A stretch of 64,000 bases of DNA from Rhea pennata (lineage: Eukaryota; Chordata; Aves; Rheiformes; Rheidae). The stretch covers positions 121,848,602 through 121,912,601 of the forward strand of contig NC_084665.1 in NCBI RefSeq assembly GCF_028389875.1, in the 5' to 3' direction. A program made the position numbers and the translations under genes. The notes beneath the pieces are model-generated. The model was not told where the DNA came from. It saw only the letters and a program-made list of their open reading frames with translations, and made no database searches. Shown one piece after another: positions 26,831-42,867 of this stretch. Position 1 is the stretch's first letter; every line of letters begins with the position of its first letter.

Positions 26831-29578
26831 AGTAATTCAATAAACAGTGGAGCCAATTAAGCCTGGGATGCAATTCAGTCTACTTCATGTAGGTATGGAT
26901 GAATGAGTTAATGTCTCCTTCCTTTGACTATCTAAAAAGCTAGCTGTCTAGCTTTCTAAATTAATGTTGTTAACTTTTTAATTTTTGTAAGTTGGTTGAC
27001 TAAAAATGATAAACAATTCTAGGAAGTTCTTCCAGTCCTAACATATACATCTGGATAAGCTGAGTCATTTTTGGCGGTAGCTGGCTTTCTCTGTTGACTG
27101 TAGAAGTAGTCTAGACAACAGGTTGAAATTCAGCTTTTACCTTTGAGATAGCTCAAGTTAGTGGTAGAATTCATCTCACCCAATTTATGCGCAAATATGC
27201 TAGAGCTGGGCACCTAAGCTTAACAGGGTATCTATGGAGGTGCCTCAGTGTTATCTCTGCGGATGTGTCCCGTGTGTTTTTTTTGACTTCCCAGCTGAAT
27301 TATTCTCAAATGAAGGAACTCACTGGTGACAAGAAACCTTGACCGTGGGCTGGCTACAACATTCATACCGTTTCTTTCTGGTCCTAACCTCTCCTCCATA
27401 ATACAGGCTCGCTGATAACAAATGAAGGTTGACTCTTTCTCTTGGAAGAAGCACGTAATGAGATCTCTTTCCTCTAGACAGATTTCTTTTCATTAAATGC
27501 GTGAGATCTTCATGCTATTGTGAACTCTCTGCATCCGTCAGCCTGGCTGAAATTGGCTAGAAGGTTCAGAAGTTGTTAGACCAGTACAGACACCACTGCC
27601 CCCTTAGGAAACAGGCTTAAATGATGCGACCTTAGCTGAGGTGGACTGGCCTCAGTTAGGTAATCCTTGCTAAGAGTGCAGACACACCTGTGTTTTAATA
27701 AGAAATAATAGCTTGAATTAAACCTGGATTAAAGCTTTTTCATTTTTCACTCATTGTTTTAGCCCAAATAGTATTCTATTTTTGATAGTTTAGATGTATC
27801 CCCGTCCTGTCCCTTAACCAAATTATTTGTCTTCTCTTTGAGCTGCTTCACCTTCAATGAGCTGTGCTTAAGTGATTCGACAGGACTCATGATCTGAAAC
27901 ATGTCCTTTTCTCCAGCCGCCTTTTAATACCTAATTGCTGATTAGGACACCGTGTTGATCAGAATGTTTTTGAAACCAAAGTACTCTGATAGCCGAGTTT
28001 GTACAGTTAGTCTGATACAGAGATTATTACTTTTCAGAATCCAGTGTGAGGTTGTTACATCAAACAAGGATATAGGCATCTAAAAGTTTCACTCCATCAA
28101 AATTCTCATTGATTAGCAAGGGAGTTTTGACTCTGCAAACCAATGTCATTGTTCAGTTCCAGATTGGCTTTTTCTTTCCCCATGTTGTTAACTAGATAAA
28201 TAAAGGTGCTAGCAGGACAGAGATGGGCATCCATCCTCATTGAAGAATATCAACCCAATCAATTTTTTCACAGAAAGAAAATCAATTTGATGCATTAGAA
28301 AGAGAGAAAATAAAACATTATGCTATTTTAGCTCCCAGGAGATTGAAGAGTCAATTCAAACTTTCAGAAATAGAGAGATAACAGAGATAAGCTTCAAAGT
28401 TCAGCTCTAAATCCAGATCAGAACTTTTCCAGGGCACATGGGGACTCTGACTCATTTCTAAACTAGATGCGCATTTGAAGGGCGGTCATATAAAAAATAA
28501 CTTTCTTGCCAGAGCTTCAGCCAATTTCAACACATCTGACTGTTTGAATCTCATTTTGTCTCTGGAAGCAAAATGGGGGGGCGGTGATAGGCAAGGTTAT
28601 ATTTCTGAAGTCATCACTTAGTGGTCATTGCTGGAAAATAGGATGTAATTCTAAGTACAGGAGAACAAGCTCGTTTTCTCCCCCAGAGCCTGACGCATCT
28701 TCTATAGATGGTGAAATGAGAGTTTGATGTCCTGTGTGTAAGACCAGCAAGTCTGCAGGCAGATAGATAGAAACATGTTTTTAAATGGGAAACGTAGTCC
28801 ATTAGCTGCGGTCAGGATCTCCAAAGAGTTAATTCTGGCTCTGCCACTGTTTTGGTGTGTGATACTTCATAACCCATCAAACCTTTAAATGGAGTATTTG
28901 TATAGGATACGACTGCCAAACAAAATGAAAACGTACTAAAATGCTGTGGCACTTCATATTTGAACCTGAACTTCCAGAATCGGGCTGTTTTATAAAAAAA
29001 AAAGATATCTCCTTGGGCTGTGAGGAGCATAAGTAATGTTTGCATAATGCTTTGAACATGCAGAGTGTAATAGCAGTAATAAGGTTTTAATATTAAAACT
29101 ATTAAATTTGGGGATTCTATAATAGTCTTCTGCCATTCCTTAGAAACATAAGATTTTATGACGTGTTTAAAACTACTCTAAAAGGAAAGAGTGCCGTTTA
29201 AGATCAAATTCTGCAGAAGGGGTTAGATGCTATGCCTGAGAGCCCCCCGGAGCTGCTGCTCCCTGCCTGCCCCCTCCACATGCACGCTATTTTTCTACTG
29301 TCCAGATGCAACCTTGTTTGTCAGTACCTAGAAAGCCGTGTGCAGGCAGCTGCTCCGACTTCCCAGTCTGCATGGGGGGCTTCAGGGATATCACTGAGCA
29401 GATATATTGCATAATATTTGTGTATGCTGTGTGTGCTTGCACATGAGCCGACATAAAGCACTCCACTATTACTGCAAAAGGTTTCAGGAGCGTGACAACC
29501 ACTAATGGTGAAAGTTATGAAAAAATATGCCTTATAGGCAGATTATTGCATAATTGCCCTCTTAGAGTTTTGTATGAA

Positions 29579-29595
29579 CACACACACACACACAC
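29579..29595. repeat. (AC)n microsatellite
   Basis: Eight uninterrupted CA dinucleotides, upstream of FKBP1B exon 3. Confidence 0.85.
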
Positions 29596-29992
29596 TTTTC
29601 TCTGAAGTGCCTTCTGAAGTGCTTCTCACTTGCTCTTCACCTGCCTCTATGCGTTTAGCCTGGAAGCTCTGCTGGGTGAGGGACAGCTTTTCCTGGATAT
29701 TTTTGTGACGTTTAGCACAATAGGATTTCTAACCTGCTGTGATAAGATTAATAAGGAGAATACATTTCCGTTTCTTCCGTTTTAGAGCCTGAATTACTGG
29801 AAGGCAAAGGTAACAACACGGTGCGGCTGTTTTTGACTCCCCTGCCTTACCTGTATTGGACTGGGCTTCAAAGTGAAAATGGAAATGAGCAGCTAATGTG
29901 ACCAAGACATTATTTTTTTTTACTTCTTCCACCCTCAAGGCACTTAAATTCAGATGTAGGTGGGATTGAAACTGTTTATGTTGTTTTGGCAG

Positions 29993-32926
<2,934 letters not shown>

Positions 32927-33193
32927 ACCTTCTCGGGGAAGTTGGCTGGAGACATCTGTCAATAATCATCCATTCTTTCTCCCCTTCCCAGCAGTAGGAG
33001 AAGTCTTCACTGGAATCCTAATCCTCCCTGCTCAAGCTGTCATGTCAATAGTGCCTGCCCTTAGGTCCTTATACCTTCTTTCTCTTTTTTAACCTTGTGG
33101 TGTCTGTATTTGCCTTTCATTAGAAGCTTTGTTTTGAGAAAAATGCCTACCGTTGTAACATTTCAAGTTGTACATTTTATTTAATTTGCATGT

Positions 33194-33484
33194 AATAAAA
33201 AATTCACAGCGACAACTGAAAATATATATAAATATAAATATATATATATATATTCCTTATTGAAAAACCACTGCCTTACTGTACACTTAAACCAAGAAAG
33301 AAAGAAAGAAAAACAAAAACAAAAAGGTGCTCAAAAAATCCAATGTACGCCTTGTACATGAATGGGCATTAGCCAAACAGAGTTACCTGCGCTGCCACTT
33401 TTCTCAACTTGTACGTTCTGCTTGCTGCTGTTTTGAAAAATACTGTCTCATTTAATAATTAAAATATATATATAAAACAATAAA
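33194..33484 (+). promoter_or_regulatory. FKBP1B: FKBP1B polyadenylation signals
   Basis: Two AATAAA hexamers lie at 33194-33199 and 33479-33484, about 270 and 555 bases after the FKBP1B stop codon. Between them is an AT-rich 3' untranslated stretch with a (TA)n run. The second is followed by a T-rich and GT-containing segment near 33500 (tttctgtgtttcctgttttt), which suits a downstream element. These are the likely ends of FKBP1B transcripts; which one is used cannot be read from sequence. Confidence 0.6.
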
Positions 33485-36400
33485 ATCTTGATACTTTACA
33501 ATTTCTGTGTTTCCTGTTTTTCTCCTTTCAAGTCACTGGCCATTGAAATTCTTTTTATCAGCATAGAAGTTCTTCAAAATATCAGCCCATTTGCTTGTTA
33601 ATTATTTCTCTTCGTCTATGAAGTATGCATAATTTCATGTACAGGTTATAAATTGCACAGCGGAAGATCTCTGTGGGACCAAAGGAAACGAGGACCGTGG
33701 ACATAAGGACTGCTGGGACAAACTGGTCCTCCTGACTCCCCACCTCTCCTGTCCTGCCGCGTGCCCATCAGCTCTGGCTGTATTTTGGCCGCTGAAGATA
33801 CGGAAAACAAGCAATGTTTCTCAAAGACATTTAGTTCTGGTCCGATTCTATGCCTTTGCAATACTGGAACTTGGGTAAAAAATTTCTACTGGAACTGAGA
33901 TAGGCTAAAGGAAAGCAGAATTTTACCCATTCGCCTCACAAAATAAATCCTAACTATGGACTGACGTTGCTGCTGGAAGCATCTTTTCTTAGGCTGCACT
34001 TTCAGGCTCTGTTTTACTTTGTACCTGGGCTCAAGGCACTTGAGACTGGGCAATATTTATTTCATTCAGCAGTTCTGTGAATTAAGCACTGGTTCCTCCT
34101 CTGTAGGTACAAAGATGTGTAAAGAGTCATTTAGCAGTTTTTGGAACACAACCTAGTGTACAAAGCTATTTGTGTGCTGTTATTTTGCATTGGACTAAAC
34201 TTAATTTCTTGCATATTGAGCTTGTTAAACTGTTGGTTATTACTAAGTTAAATAGCCCCTTTTTTTCTTTTCTATAGAAAAAAGAACATACCTGGGTCAT
34301 GATATTGTTTTCATTTGACTATAAACTGCTTGCATATTTTTTGACTACTACGTTTTTGATGGAAGTCTCTGAAACAATTGATTCACTATTTTCTTGTGTG
34401 AGTCTATATAAGAAAAACAAAACTAGCCTGAGGAGGCAGACTGCAAAGCTTCAAGCAAATAGGCGGTGGGATGACATCTCCTGGAGAGCAAATATAAAAC
34501 GAGCACAGAAAATCCAAATTGGCAATCTGATCACCAGCAATTACAGATCTGGCTTCTTTCTCTAGCTGTTCATCTTAGCCACAAAGCAGCATTTTACCTT
34601 GTTAATATATAAATAATCCCATTCCTTACAAGCTGTTATTCCCTAATGACAGGAGTAAACCTTTTTTTTTTTTTTTTTTGGCAGAAATCCAGGGTCACTG
34701 TAGCAACTAGAACAGGCTTTATCTACACATTTCAATAATAGGTCTATTACTTAGAATAGACTGATTTTGTGCTATTAAACAGGAAATTTCCCATTAGCAA
34801 GGAGGAAATTAGACCTGTCTGATGCCCACAGACTCTCCCAAAGTCTTTTCAAAGATCACAATCTCCTTTGCACTTCCCTGCCTCTGGGGCTGGTCTTGAT
34901 TTCAGCACGAGGTTACACAGCCCAGTCTGCATTGCACCCGTTTCACACGTGAGCGAGGCTCTGGTTTGGGAGCTTTCCCGAACTCCTCTGAAGCGAACAG
35001 GGATGTGAAGAATTGATTTGGCTCACCTGGAACGACCTTGTTTTCCTTGCCCACCTTCATCATCTGTCCATCTCCTTGAGTCTCCAGGAAGCTTCTGCTG
35101 TGCCGATGGCCATAGCTACAGCATCGCTCTACCTTTAAGCTTTTGCTGGGGTCCTGATCACTGGAAAACGTCTTCCAGCTGGGCTTTGAGAGCTGATCAC
35201 ACTCCCTCGGTCATTTCTTCTCTGCCTGAAGAAACGAATTGCCTTTCCCAACAGCAGCACAGTGCTGCCGTTACCGGGTCTGTAGAATTCCTATTGCAGC
35301 TGGTTGAGGAAGCCCTCTCCCACATCACCCTTTCTCTTCAGAGACCTTTGCTGGAAGCAAAGATTACATTTCGCATGCCGCTTTCATTGAACGAAAATAT
35401 CTGAAAGGAAAACTCATTGCGCTTCATGATGCCTAGGGAAATTAAGTCTTCAACAAAATGTAATCTTCAGGCCTTTACTTGACTGCAAATGTGTTAATTT
35501 ACTTAATTGTATTATCTGTCAACACAGTATATATAATTACTATCACTATATAATGGATTGGAAAATTTTCACTGACATTGCTTGTGTAATCAGGTAAGCT
35601 CTTGTTACTAATTTCTAAACAGCAAGGTAGAAAAAAATGACCTTGCAGGCTTAATTTCATGCCCTACTTCCTGAAAAATTAAATGGAACATGAACACACA
35701 CAAGAAACCCAGCACAGATGTAGAGTACAAGGCTGGTAACATCTGCCTTGTGTGCTGCCCCCTCTGCCATTCGTATAACTGAGCTCATTTCCCTGTCCTG
35801 TGATAATACATTTCAAACAAAATCTTGAGCAGACCTCATCAAAACAATCCTCTGGGCATTTGATTTCCATTCCCTCAGTCTTGCAGGTACAAATTATTAT
35901 TTCATTTTACATGCGCAGGGACACTGAAAGCCCTGAACAGGCACTAGAACAGAAAGTATGAAATGGAATATTTAATGAAAGGCAGCAGCTGAGCTCTCAG
36001 GGAAATTAAAAAGCTGCTGATCTTGAGGATTCATTGAAGGAATTTTTATTAATCTTATTACCCTAAAGAATTGCTTTTTAATATATATTTTTCAAACAGC
36101 ATAAAATCCTCATCAAAACAGATATTATAATGAAAGCAATAGTCTGCTATTGACAGAAGGATGCAGTATTTGCATATGATTTTAAATATTTTTAATAAGG
36201 CCAACAGAAGGCGACTAAATTATTACCACTTCAGTACTTTATCATCAGTATTTATTACAAGCAGCAATCCAGCACGGTAGCAATCACCTCCAGCTCCTGT
36301 TACGACTTGAGGCCTTCTTGTAACGAAGCTGGCTTAGGAGGGAGTAGCTATCACGTACGAGCGACAGGGGAGACCGCAGATGGCTGGGCAAGGCGGAACG

Positions 36401-38450
36401 GCGGCTAAAGGAGAAGCTGGGATTCACCTTTACACGGCTCAGGAGGGACCAGGAGGCTTGCCAGCTGCTCAGAGTATCCCACATCCCAGCTGCGTAACCC
36501 CCTGCCTCTCCCTCAGATGCAGTCTTTTACCATGGTTCCACCCCGATTTTTTTATTTCTGACACGCAGGATGGCTTAAGTGTTATTGTTGCAAAAAGTGG
36601 CCTGAAGTTGAAGGGAATGACATAGACACGGAGGAAGCACAGAACAGGGACAAGACCCGCTCTGCTGCAGTCGCGCACAGCATCGAACGCTGCTCTGCAG
36701 CGGAAGACAAGGAGATGAAGCCCGGGGGGGACCTCTCCCGAGGCGGTCGCTTAGAGAGGACGGCGGCACTTTTATCAGGATTGGGACTCAACCACCCGCA
36801 CAGCGCTGCCGTCGCGTGACAGCCACGTCTGCAGCCCTCGCCCTCCGCGCTCCTCTCAGCTGGGAACCAACACGCGCAGCACGGGGCAGCTCCCGGCCAC
36901 CTCGTCCGCTGGAAGACTGGACGCTGGTACCCAGAGCCGTGCAGCCTTCCCTGATCACAACAGGAACGAACAGGCGGATACGCACACACGCACGGGCACG
37001 CCCACGGCAGGGCAGGCTTTACGGTGATGGATGTTTTACAAATTCTTACACAAATTACAAGCACTCAGATGATGAATGACTTTTTTTAAAAAAAGTTTAC
37101 ACGTAGAAGTGGCACAGTATAAAGCAAGCCTTGATTAAAAACAGCTATGCAAACAAGCATATTTATTCTTATACTAAATGAATGCAAGAACAGCATGTTT
37201 GAAGAAATATTTCCCACAAAAAAATTAAGGATAGAAACAGGAAGTACAATATACTGTACTGAAAAATTAATCTAAATTACAACTCCTCAGGCAAAATATA
37301 CTTGCATCTGCTCAGATCTTGCACTGGCTGGAAGTTATGCGGACACAAGTTAAACATAAAATCCAAGGTAATAAATCACCTCTAGAGACCAGGTACCTAT
37401 CAACAATCACACAACTTCTGCTTGGTTCAGAACAGAGGTAGAGCTTACTTTTCACTATCCCAGTTAAGCATACTCAGTATCACACCAGTTTTTATTCACC
37501 AGACATGACTGCTGATATTTTTAGAAGAGAAGCTAAGGTTTTAAATCTGTTTGCCCCTCCAGTAGGCAGTACATCTAAAATTAATGTACATGAAATACAT
37601 TGAAGTTCAAAACATCGGGTAGAAAATGACATCTTACAGGTATCTAGAATTACAATTATCATCTATTGTCTTGCTTTGGCTCAGGTGTTTTCTGCATTAA
37701 ATGACATGAAGTTTATTCCTATAGCTTCTATTAACTTCAGCACAAACCGGATAAACATAATAAAGATTCCTTATGACGTGAAGTCAGTCCTACAGCCATG
37801 TTCTATTTGAGCAAAATTATTTCACTACAACTATTCTGTCGTGGTCACTGGGAACAAGATGCTTTGACTAAAGTCACCTAAGCAGTTATTTTAAAAGGTC
37901 GTTCATTTCCTGTAACTTGCAGAAGAAACTTAGTTAGAAACAAGAATGTAGGTTCTGTTTGTTTCTAGTAAGGAGTGGCCTAACAGCCAAGTAACAAAGT
38001 TAAGCTCCTTCAAACACTCCCAGGGACAGAATGCCACAGTAACTTCTGTACAATACTACAGGTAGAATGAACTATCAAACCATACTTGTTATAAAAAACC
38101 AAAACCCACATTACAAAAACACACACACACAAAAATAGCACTCCAAGGCAGTGACACCTCTTTATTTGCAATATCTCATTTTTAGAAAGTGAGAAGTGAA
38201 ATTCACCTTTATGTGAACATTTCACGCAGAGCCCTTTGAACTAACTCTTCATATTAACTGGCTGCTGTATTTAAAATCAGCACTGGAGAACGGTGACAAT
38301 TTCAGCAGGCCAGAATCTTGGTCCCATCTTGTAAGATCCTGCTAGAAACATGACTGGTTATGCAGAATTTACCAGTTCAACCTTACGAGATACAGAAACC
38401 ATGTCCATTTAAGAGGATTTGTATTAAGCAGATTTTGTAATGTTCTTCAT
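33485..38450. other. Intergenic region between convergent FKBP1B and SF3B6
   Basis: The two genes face each other and this is the space between their 3' ends. I recognise no gene. It holds a T18-like homopolymer at 34,663-34,680, a short MIR-like scrap near 35,900 (cattttacatgcgcagggac), and a GC-rich patch at 36,640-37,020 without identifiable product. Several complementary AATAAA hexamers (for example near 37,161, 37,491 and 38,160) could serve distal SF3B6 polyadenylation, so part of the right side may be extended 3' UTR. Confidence 0.55.
38235..38383 (+). repeat. Spaced direct duplication, copy A
   Basis: This segment begins tttgaactaactcttcatat and ends near cagttcaac. It is nearly identical to 39466-39615: only a handful of substitutions (for example ctgctg/ctgcta, cccatc/cctgtc, acatga/acgtga) and a 2-base indel (tgactgg versus tgactgtgg). 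It lies just past the proximal SF3B6 poly(A) signal. Confidence 0.97.
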
Positions 38451-38456
38451 TTATTT
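38451..38456 (-). promoter_or_regulatory. SF3B6: SF3B6 proximal polyadenylation signal
   Basis: tttatt on the plus strand is AATAAA on the SF3B6 strand, about 140 bases after the stop codon. That fits the short 3' UTR usual for this gene. More distal hexamers exist near 38,160 and beyond. Confidence 0.6.
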
Positions 38457-38595
38457 CATTCTACTGTTAAGATCTAAAGACTCAAGTTAGAGCATATTAA
38501 CAAAACAAGAGAAGTTAGATTTGATTGAGAATCCCTATGTTTAGTTCAAGAACACAATGGCAAGGCTTAAAATCAGTTTTTCCATAGAGATCAGT

Positions 38596-41500
38596 TTATT
38601 TTGGTGGGTCTGTATTAATTCCATATTTTTCCTTGAGAAGCTTAAGCTGCTCTTCTTTCTTCTTTGTATCCATCTTTTGGAACGCCTGTAATTAAGAATA
38701 AAAGACATGAAAAGAATAATCTCATTACATTTCCCAATAACTGCAAATGACTCAACACTATGAGCTACATCACTATCACATACCAAAAGTGTCCTCTAAT
38801 TATCAACCTTGGAGAATGCCATAGTACACTCGATATGATCAGTGCCAGGCAGAACATCAAGGACTTTGAGATTTCTTTTACTATTAAGCTAGATCTCCTA
38901 TACTGCTGCATCTGTTAAGTTTTAAGGTCCCTGCTACCTCCTCCTCCTCTGAGTACACTCACCAGAAGCACATTTATCCTCAGTCCAAACGTACTTTTTG
39001 CACACCAATTAACCAGCCAAAGGTGAAATCTCTAACCAACCCCTCCCCTTATTAGTTTGGATTTATTTCTTAAAAAAAAAAAAAAAGCAATTGCCATTTC
39101 AAACTGAAAAGCAACTTATGTTAAGCTAGATGCACAGGTAACAAAAAAATCCCAATCGTGCTTACCCTGTTTGCATTATAGTACAAAACCACAAGGTATC
39201 TGTTGCACACGTTGAATCCTGACAGGTGATCACAAGCATTTTTCGCATCAAAGATGTCTTCATAGACAACATAGGCTGTTCCTCTTGTTTCAGGAGTGTT
39301 CCCACTGCAGAGCAAGATCAGTTTTAACATTAAACAATACAAATATAAATATAAAACACCTCTATTAGTATCTAGCAATGACAGACATTAGAACAACTAA
39401 TGCATCTTCACAAAAAACAGCTTTTAATTATTTTTTCTATATACTGAAATGCATCCCTGCACTGATTTGAACTAACTCTTCATATTAACTGGCTGCTATA
39501 TTTAAAATCAGCACTGGAGAACGGTGACAATTTCAGCAGGCCAGAATCTTGGTCCTGTCTTGTAAGATCCTGCTAGAAACGTGACTGTGGTTATGCAGAA
39601 TTTACCAGTTCAACTTTCTGCTTTCTGCACTGATCTTCCTTTACAATTCAGAGTCAAAAATTATATCAAAACCTAACAAAGGCATGTACTGTATTATATT
39701 CTAAGGAGAATACATCTCTCCACAGTAAGTACTGGAAGCTGTTGCTCTTGGTGGTTGCCATGTTTCTGGAAATTCTTTGTTTTAACAGTAATTAAGCAGG
39801 CCATCAGTTAACAGCTATCTAAATCAGAAGCATAAGCAACCCTAGGAAGGAATACTGTTTTTAGTACATCACAAGGTCAAATTGAGACTCAGACTAGCCA
39901 CACTGGTGTAATACCACTTCAGAAGTACAAGCATCACCTACGAGGCCATCAATTCCTCTGCCTGATGGATACGAGACATCTCCAAGCACACAACGCTAAC
40001 TACCCTGTAAAGGTTACATAGCTTACAAAATCCAAAAGATTTCAACAAAAAGCTACAATAGCTATAGTAAACTTGATTATCAGAAGGACATCTCTCTAAG
40101 GTTCTCACTATGTAGATCATAAAAAGAGAATCCTGAGGACAAACAACATTGCACACTGGGCTGTGCATGAAAACTAGGATAGACTGAAAACTGAGGAAAG
40201 TAAAGGACCAAAGTCATTAGCTGTAGTGTGGAATTACCTGTGTAATCTCTGTTAGACAATGCTAGAATTTCTTCAAAAACATCACCACAAATCAGTGATT
40301 TTTCCAAATTATCAGGGAGACTGTCAGCTGTTCCCTTGAGAAAGCATATTCCAACAAGTCTCACTGATGGACAGTTCCTCTGATATTCATCTTAACTCTT
40401 GGTTGTTATTGTCTCATTGTTCCTACCTATACTCTTTCAGAAACCTTAAATACTAGTTCTCCTTTGTCAATTTATGCCTGCTAGTGAAGAATTCCACCTA
40501 CTTACCCAACCAAATTCTTCTATCTCTTGTCTCTTCCTCGCCCATTTTTGTTGCTCTTCACTGCATTAGCAAGATCTAACTAGCTATATGTTCCAACACA
40601 GCACTCAAGAGCACATTTCTTGCTCTGTTCTACTTCTTTGTTGGCTGAAGACAATTGTATAATTAAGACACACTCTGTTCTACATTGAACAATTAATTTC
40701 TACAGCTCAATAAGCATCTCTGTTTGGGATAGTAAAGCTGGGTCTGTTTAACCGATTCCATGTTTACATCCTGCATAGTCAAAACAACTAAACATTGTCA
40801 ATCAATTACCTTCTCCCACTCTCAGAGCAGGAGGAAATGGTGTGTGATATCAGCCATAAGGATATATTCTGCTCTAGGAACCTGATAAACAGCCTAGTCG
40901 AGAACACACGCCGCTGCAGTTGACTCTGTCAACAATAGGATAAAAGCAGCGCAAAAGCTTAGGAAACAGGGACTACATTTCCTTTCTATTTGTACATCTA
41001 AAGAAGTCTGGCTCACAATGTTTTCTTTTTAAGTAATACTTTTTAAGATAAAGATACTAAAGATACACATCAAGTTTTGTGCCTTTTCTTCCCTTTCCAA
41101 ATACTTTTCAGAGGAAAAAAGCTTTTGGTATCAATGTTAGTACTCCAACCAATCTTACTACAGTTCTCAATAGCTATTCCAAAATTCTAGCTTCAGTGAA
41201 CTCTTTCTGCCTCAAAAACAAGGAACATTAGAGCTCAAATCTTCAATATTTGAACTAAAGGGAAGAATCCCAGATTTGGTATAGGCTTGTATAACCTCAG
41301 TACATTAAAATATATATATATATATATTAGTATTATATATTATAATTATATATATATAATTATATATATATATTATATATATATATATTATATATATTAT
41401 AGTATATATTATATATAAATATTAGTATTACAGTCAGCTCTCTATAATCCGCAGACTATATCCTTGGGGAAAAGTAGTATCTGGTGTACAGGGGGTCTTG

Positions 41501-42488
41501 TATTATTTTATGGAGAAACAGCTTCAGAAGCAGTAGTAACAATTATTTATTTTTTAATTAGGTTAGCATCTAGAACTTATTAAAATAGAAAAATTGGCTG
41601 TATTCAACCTCTGCTTTGCAGGCTAAGACATTACTTAGACAAGGGTCTCTTTTCATTACAAATTTGCTTAGCGCCTACTCCAAAGGATTCTTAGTTCATT
41701 CTATGATTCTTATGAAAGTAATAATGATTTCTGCAAGTAGAATACAGATTTGCACAGTATTAGATTAAAAGGACTTCTTGCTTGGACAACAGAAAGAAAA
41801 AGCAGTGGTTTTGGAAATTAAATGACTTCAGTTTCTCCAAGACAGAGCACGCCTTTTTATTTTTACCCACTTACCAGTGCTCACATTGAATTTAAGCTTT
41901 TTCACTGGCCATATTGTTTTCTAATGACATTTGCACATTCTTATGAAAATCGACACATACAACTTTGGGACGCAGGGCTACTGATCCAGTGCAACCCAAC
42001 TGCAGCCTGCTATAACAGGAATACTGACAGACAGTGAATATTCTAAAACACACATACATTTTATCTTTTCAAAGAAAACTAAAGTACTTACACTCTGATC
42101 TGCCGGATAGGTCCGTACTTCCCAAAAATATCATACATTTCCTCTGCTGTGATTTTGTAGGGCAGGTTCCTGATATACAGGATACGATTAACCTCTGGAG
42201 GCAGCCGAATCTGAGGCAGGAACAACCGGCATCTTGTTAGACTTACAGGGGACGCTTCACACCTTAACCGCAGCTCCTCCTGGACGCAACCGTGCAGCTG
42301 CGGCCCCAGGGAGCGCCCGCCCGAGCCCTCACGCCTCAGGAACGGCGGCAGCAGGAGCGCCAGGCCCTGCGCCAGCGCCGCAGGGAAACCGGGGCGACCG
42401 CCGCGAAGCGGGCGGGACCGGGCGCCGCGGCCCTCGGGGGGCGGCGGGGGTCACTCACGTTAGCGCGCTTCGCTGCTTGCATCGCCAT
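38596..42488 (-). CDS. SF3B6: SF3B6 (SF3b14a/p14), branch-site-contacting spliceosome subunit
   Basis: Four coding exons on the minus strand: 42459-42488 ([10 protein letters not shown], donor gtgagt), 42092-42210, 39166-39304 and 38596-38685 (stop TAA at 38596-38598). All introns are GT-AG. The lengths sum to 378 nt, giving 125 residues. The protein is a single RRM with RNP2 LYIRNL at about residues 21-26 and RNP1 within RGTAYVVY. Tyr22, the residue reported to contact the branch-point adenosine, is present. The C-terminus is the charged [15 protein letters not shown] segment ending DPPK. SF3B6 is a nuclear subunit of the SF3b part of U2 snRNP, binds SF3B1 and sits close to the branch point during prespliceosome assembly. 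From memory the translation is identical to the human protein over its whole length. The start is set by the in-frame ATG in the CpG island; a second ATG follows two codons later. Confidence 0.98.
39466..39615 (+). repeat. Spaced direct duplication, copy B
   Basis: The second copy of the unit at 38235-38383, in the same orientation about 1.23 kb away. It lies within the SF3B6 intron between coding exons 2 and 3. The two copies flank coding exons 3 and 4. Confidence 0.97.
41309..41422. repeat. (TA)n-rich block
   Basis: About 110 bases consisting almost only of TA, TTA and TAA steps (tatatata..attatatat). It is self-complementary and prone to slippage and cruciform formation. Confidence 0.95.
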
Positions 42489-42867
42489 GGCGGCGGCGGC
42501 GGGCGGGGGCCGGGGCCGGGAGCTGCGGGGAGACGCGCGGCGGACACGCAGCTGCGGCGACGCTCCCCTCGACGGCGGCCCGGATGCGATCCCAGCTCGC
42601 CCCGCGGCGGCGCGCGCGGAATGACGTGGCGGGCGGCGATAGGGCCTCGCCGCCGGGGGGGGGGGTGGAGGAGTCACACGACCCGCGCGCCTGACGCAAC
42701 CCCCGGCGCCTGACGTTTGCCCCGCCCCTCGCGCGACGTCTTCCCCAGCTTGCCACGCCTCCCGGGTGTCGCCCCGCCCTCCCCGCGTGACGCTTCCTCC
42801 CATCGCCCCGCCCCCGCATGCGGCCTCGCCCTCTCGCCTCGCCCCCGGGCAACGCCTCGCCCCCTCC

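Larger units (their letters stand above)
25713..29992. other. Gene-free stretch upstream of FKBP1B exon 3
   Basis: This is AT-rich sequence with no recognised exon. It contains a G9 homopolymer near 26,189, a clear MIR-like remnant at about 26,690-26,830, and an (AC)n run at 29,579-29,595. If the standard FKBP exon arrangement holds, it is the 3' part of intron 2. Confidence 0.55.
39305..42091 (-). other. SF3B6: SF3B6 intron 2
   Basis: The largest SF3B6 intron, with gtaagt donor and tgcag acceptor on the minus strand. It contains duplication copy B and a TA-rich block at 41,309-41,420. No other exon or RNA gene was recognised. Confidence 0.85.
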
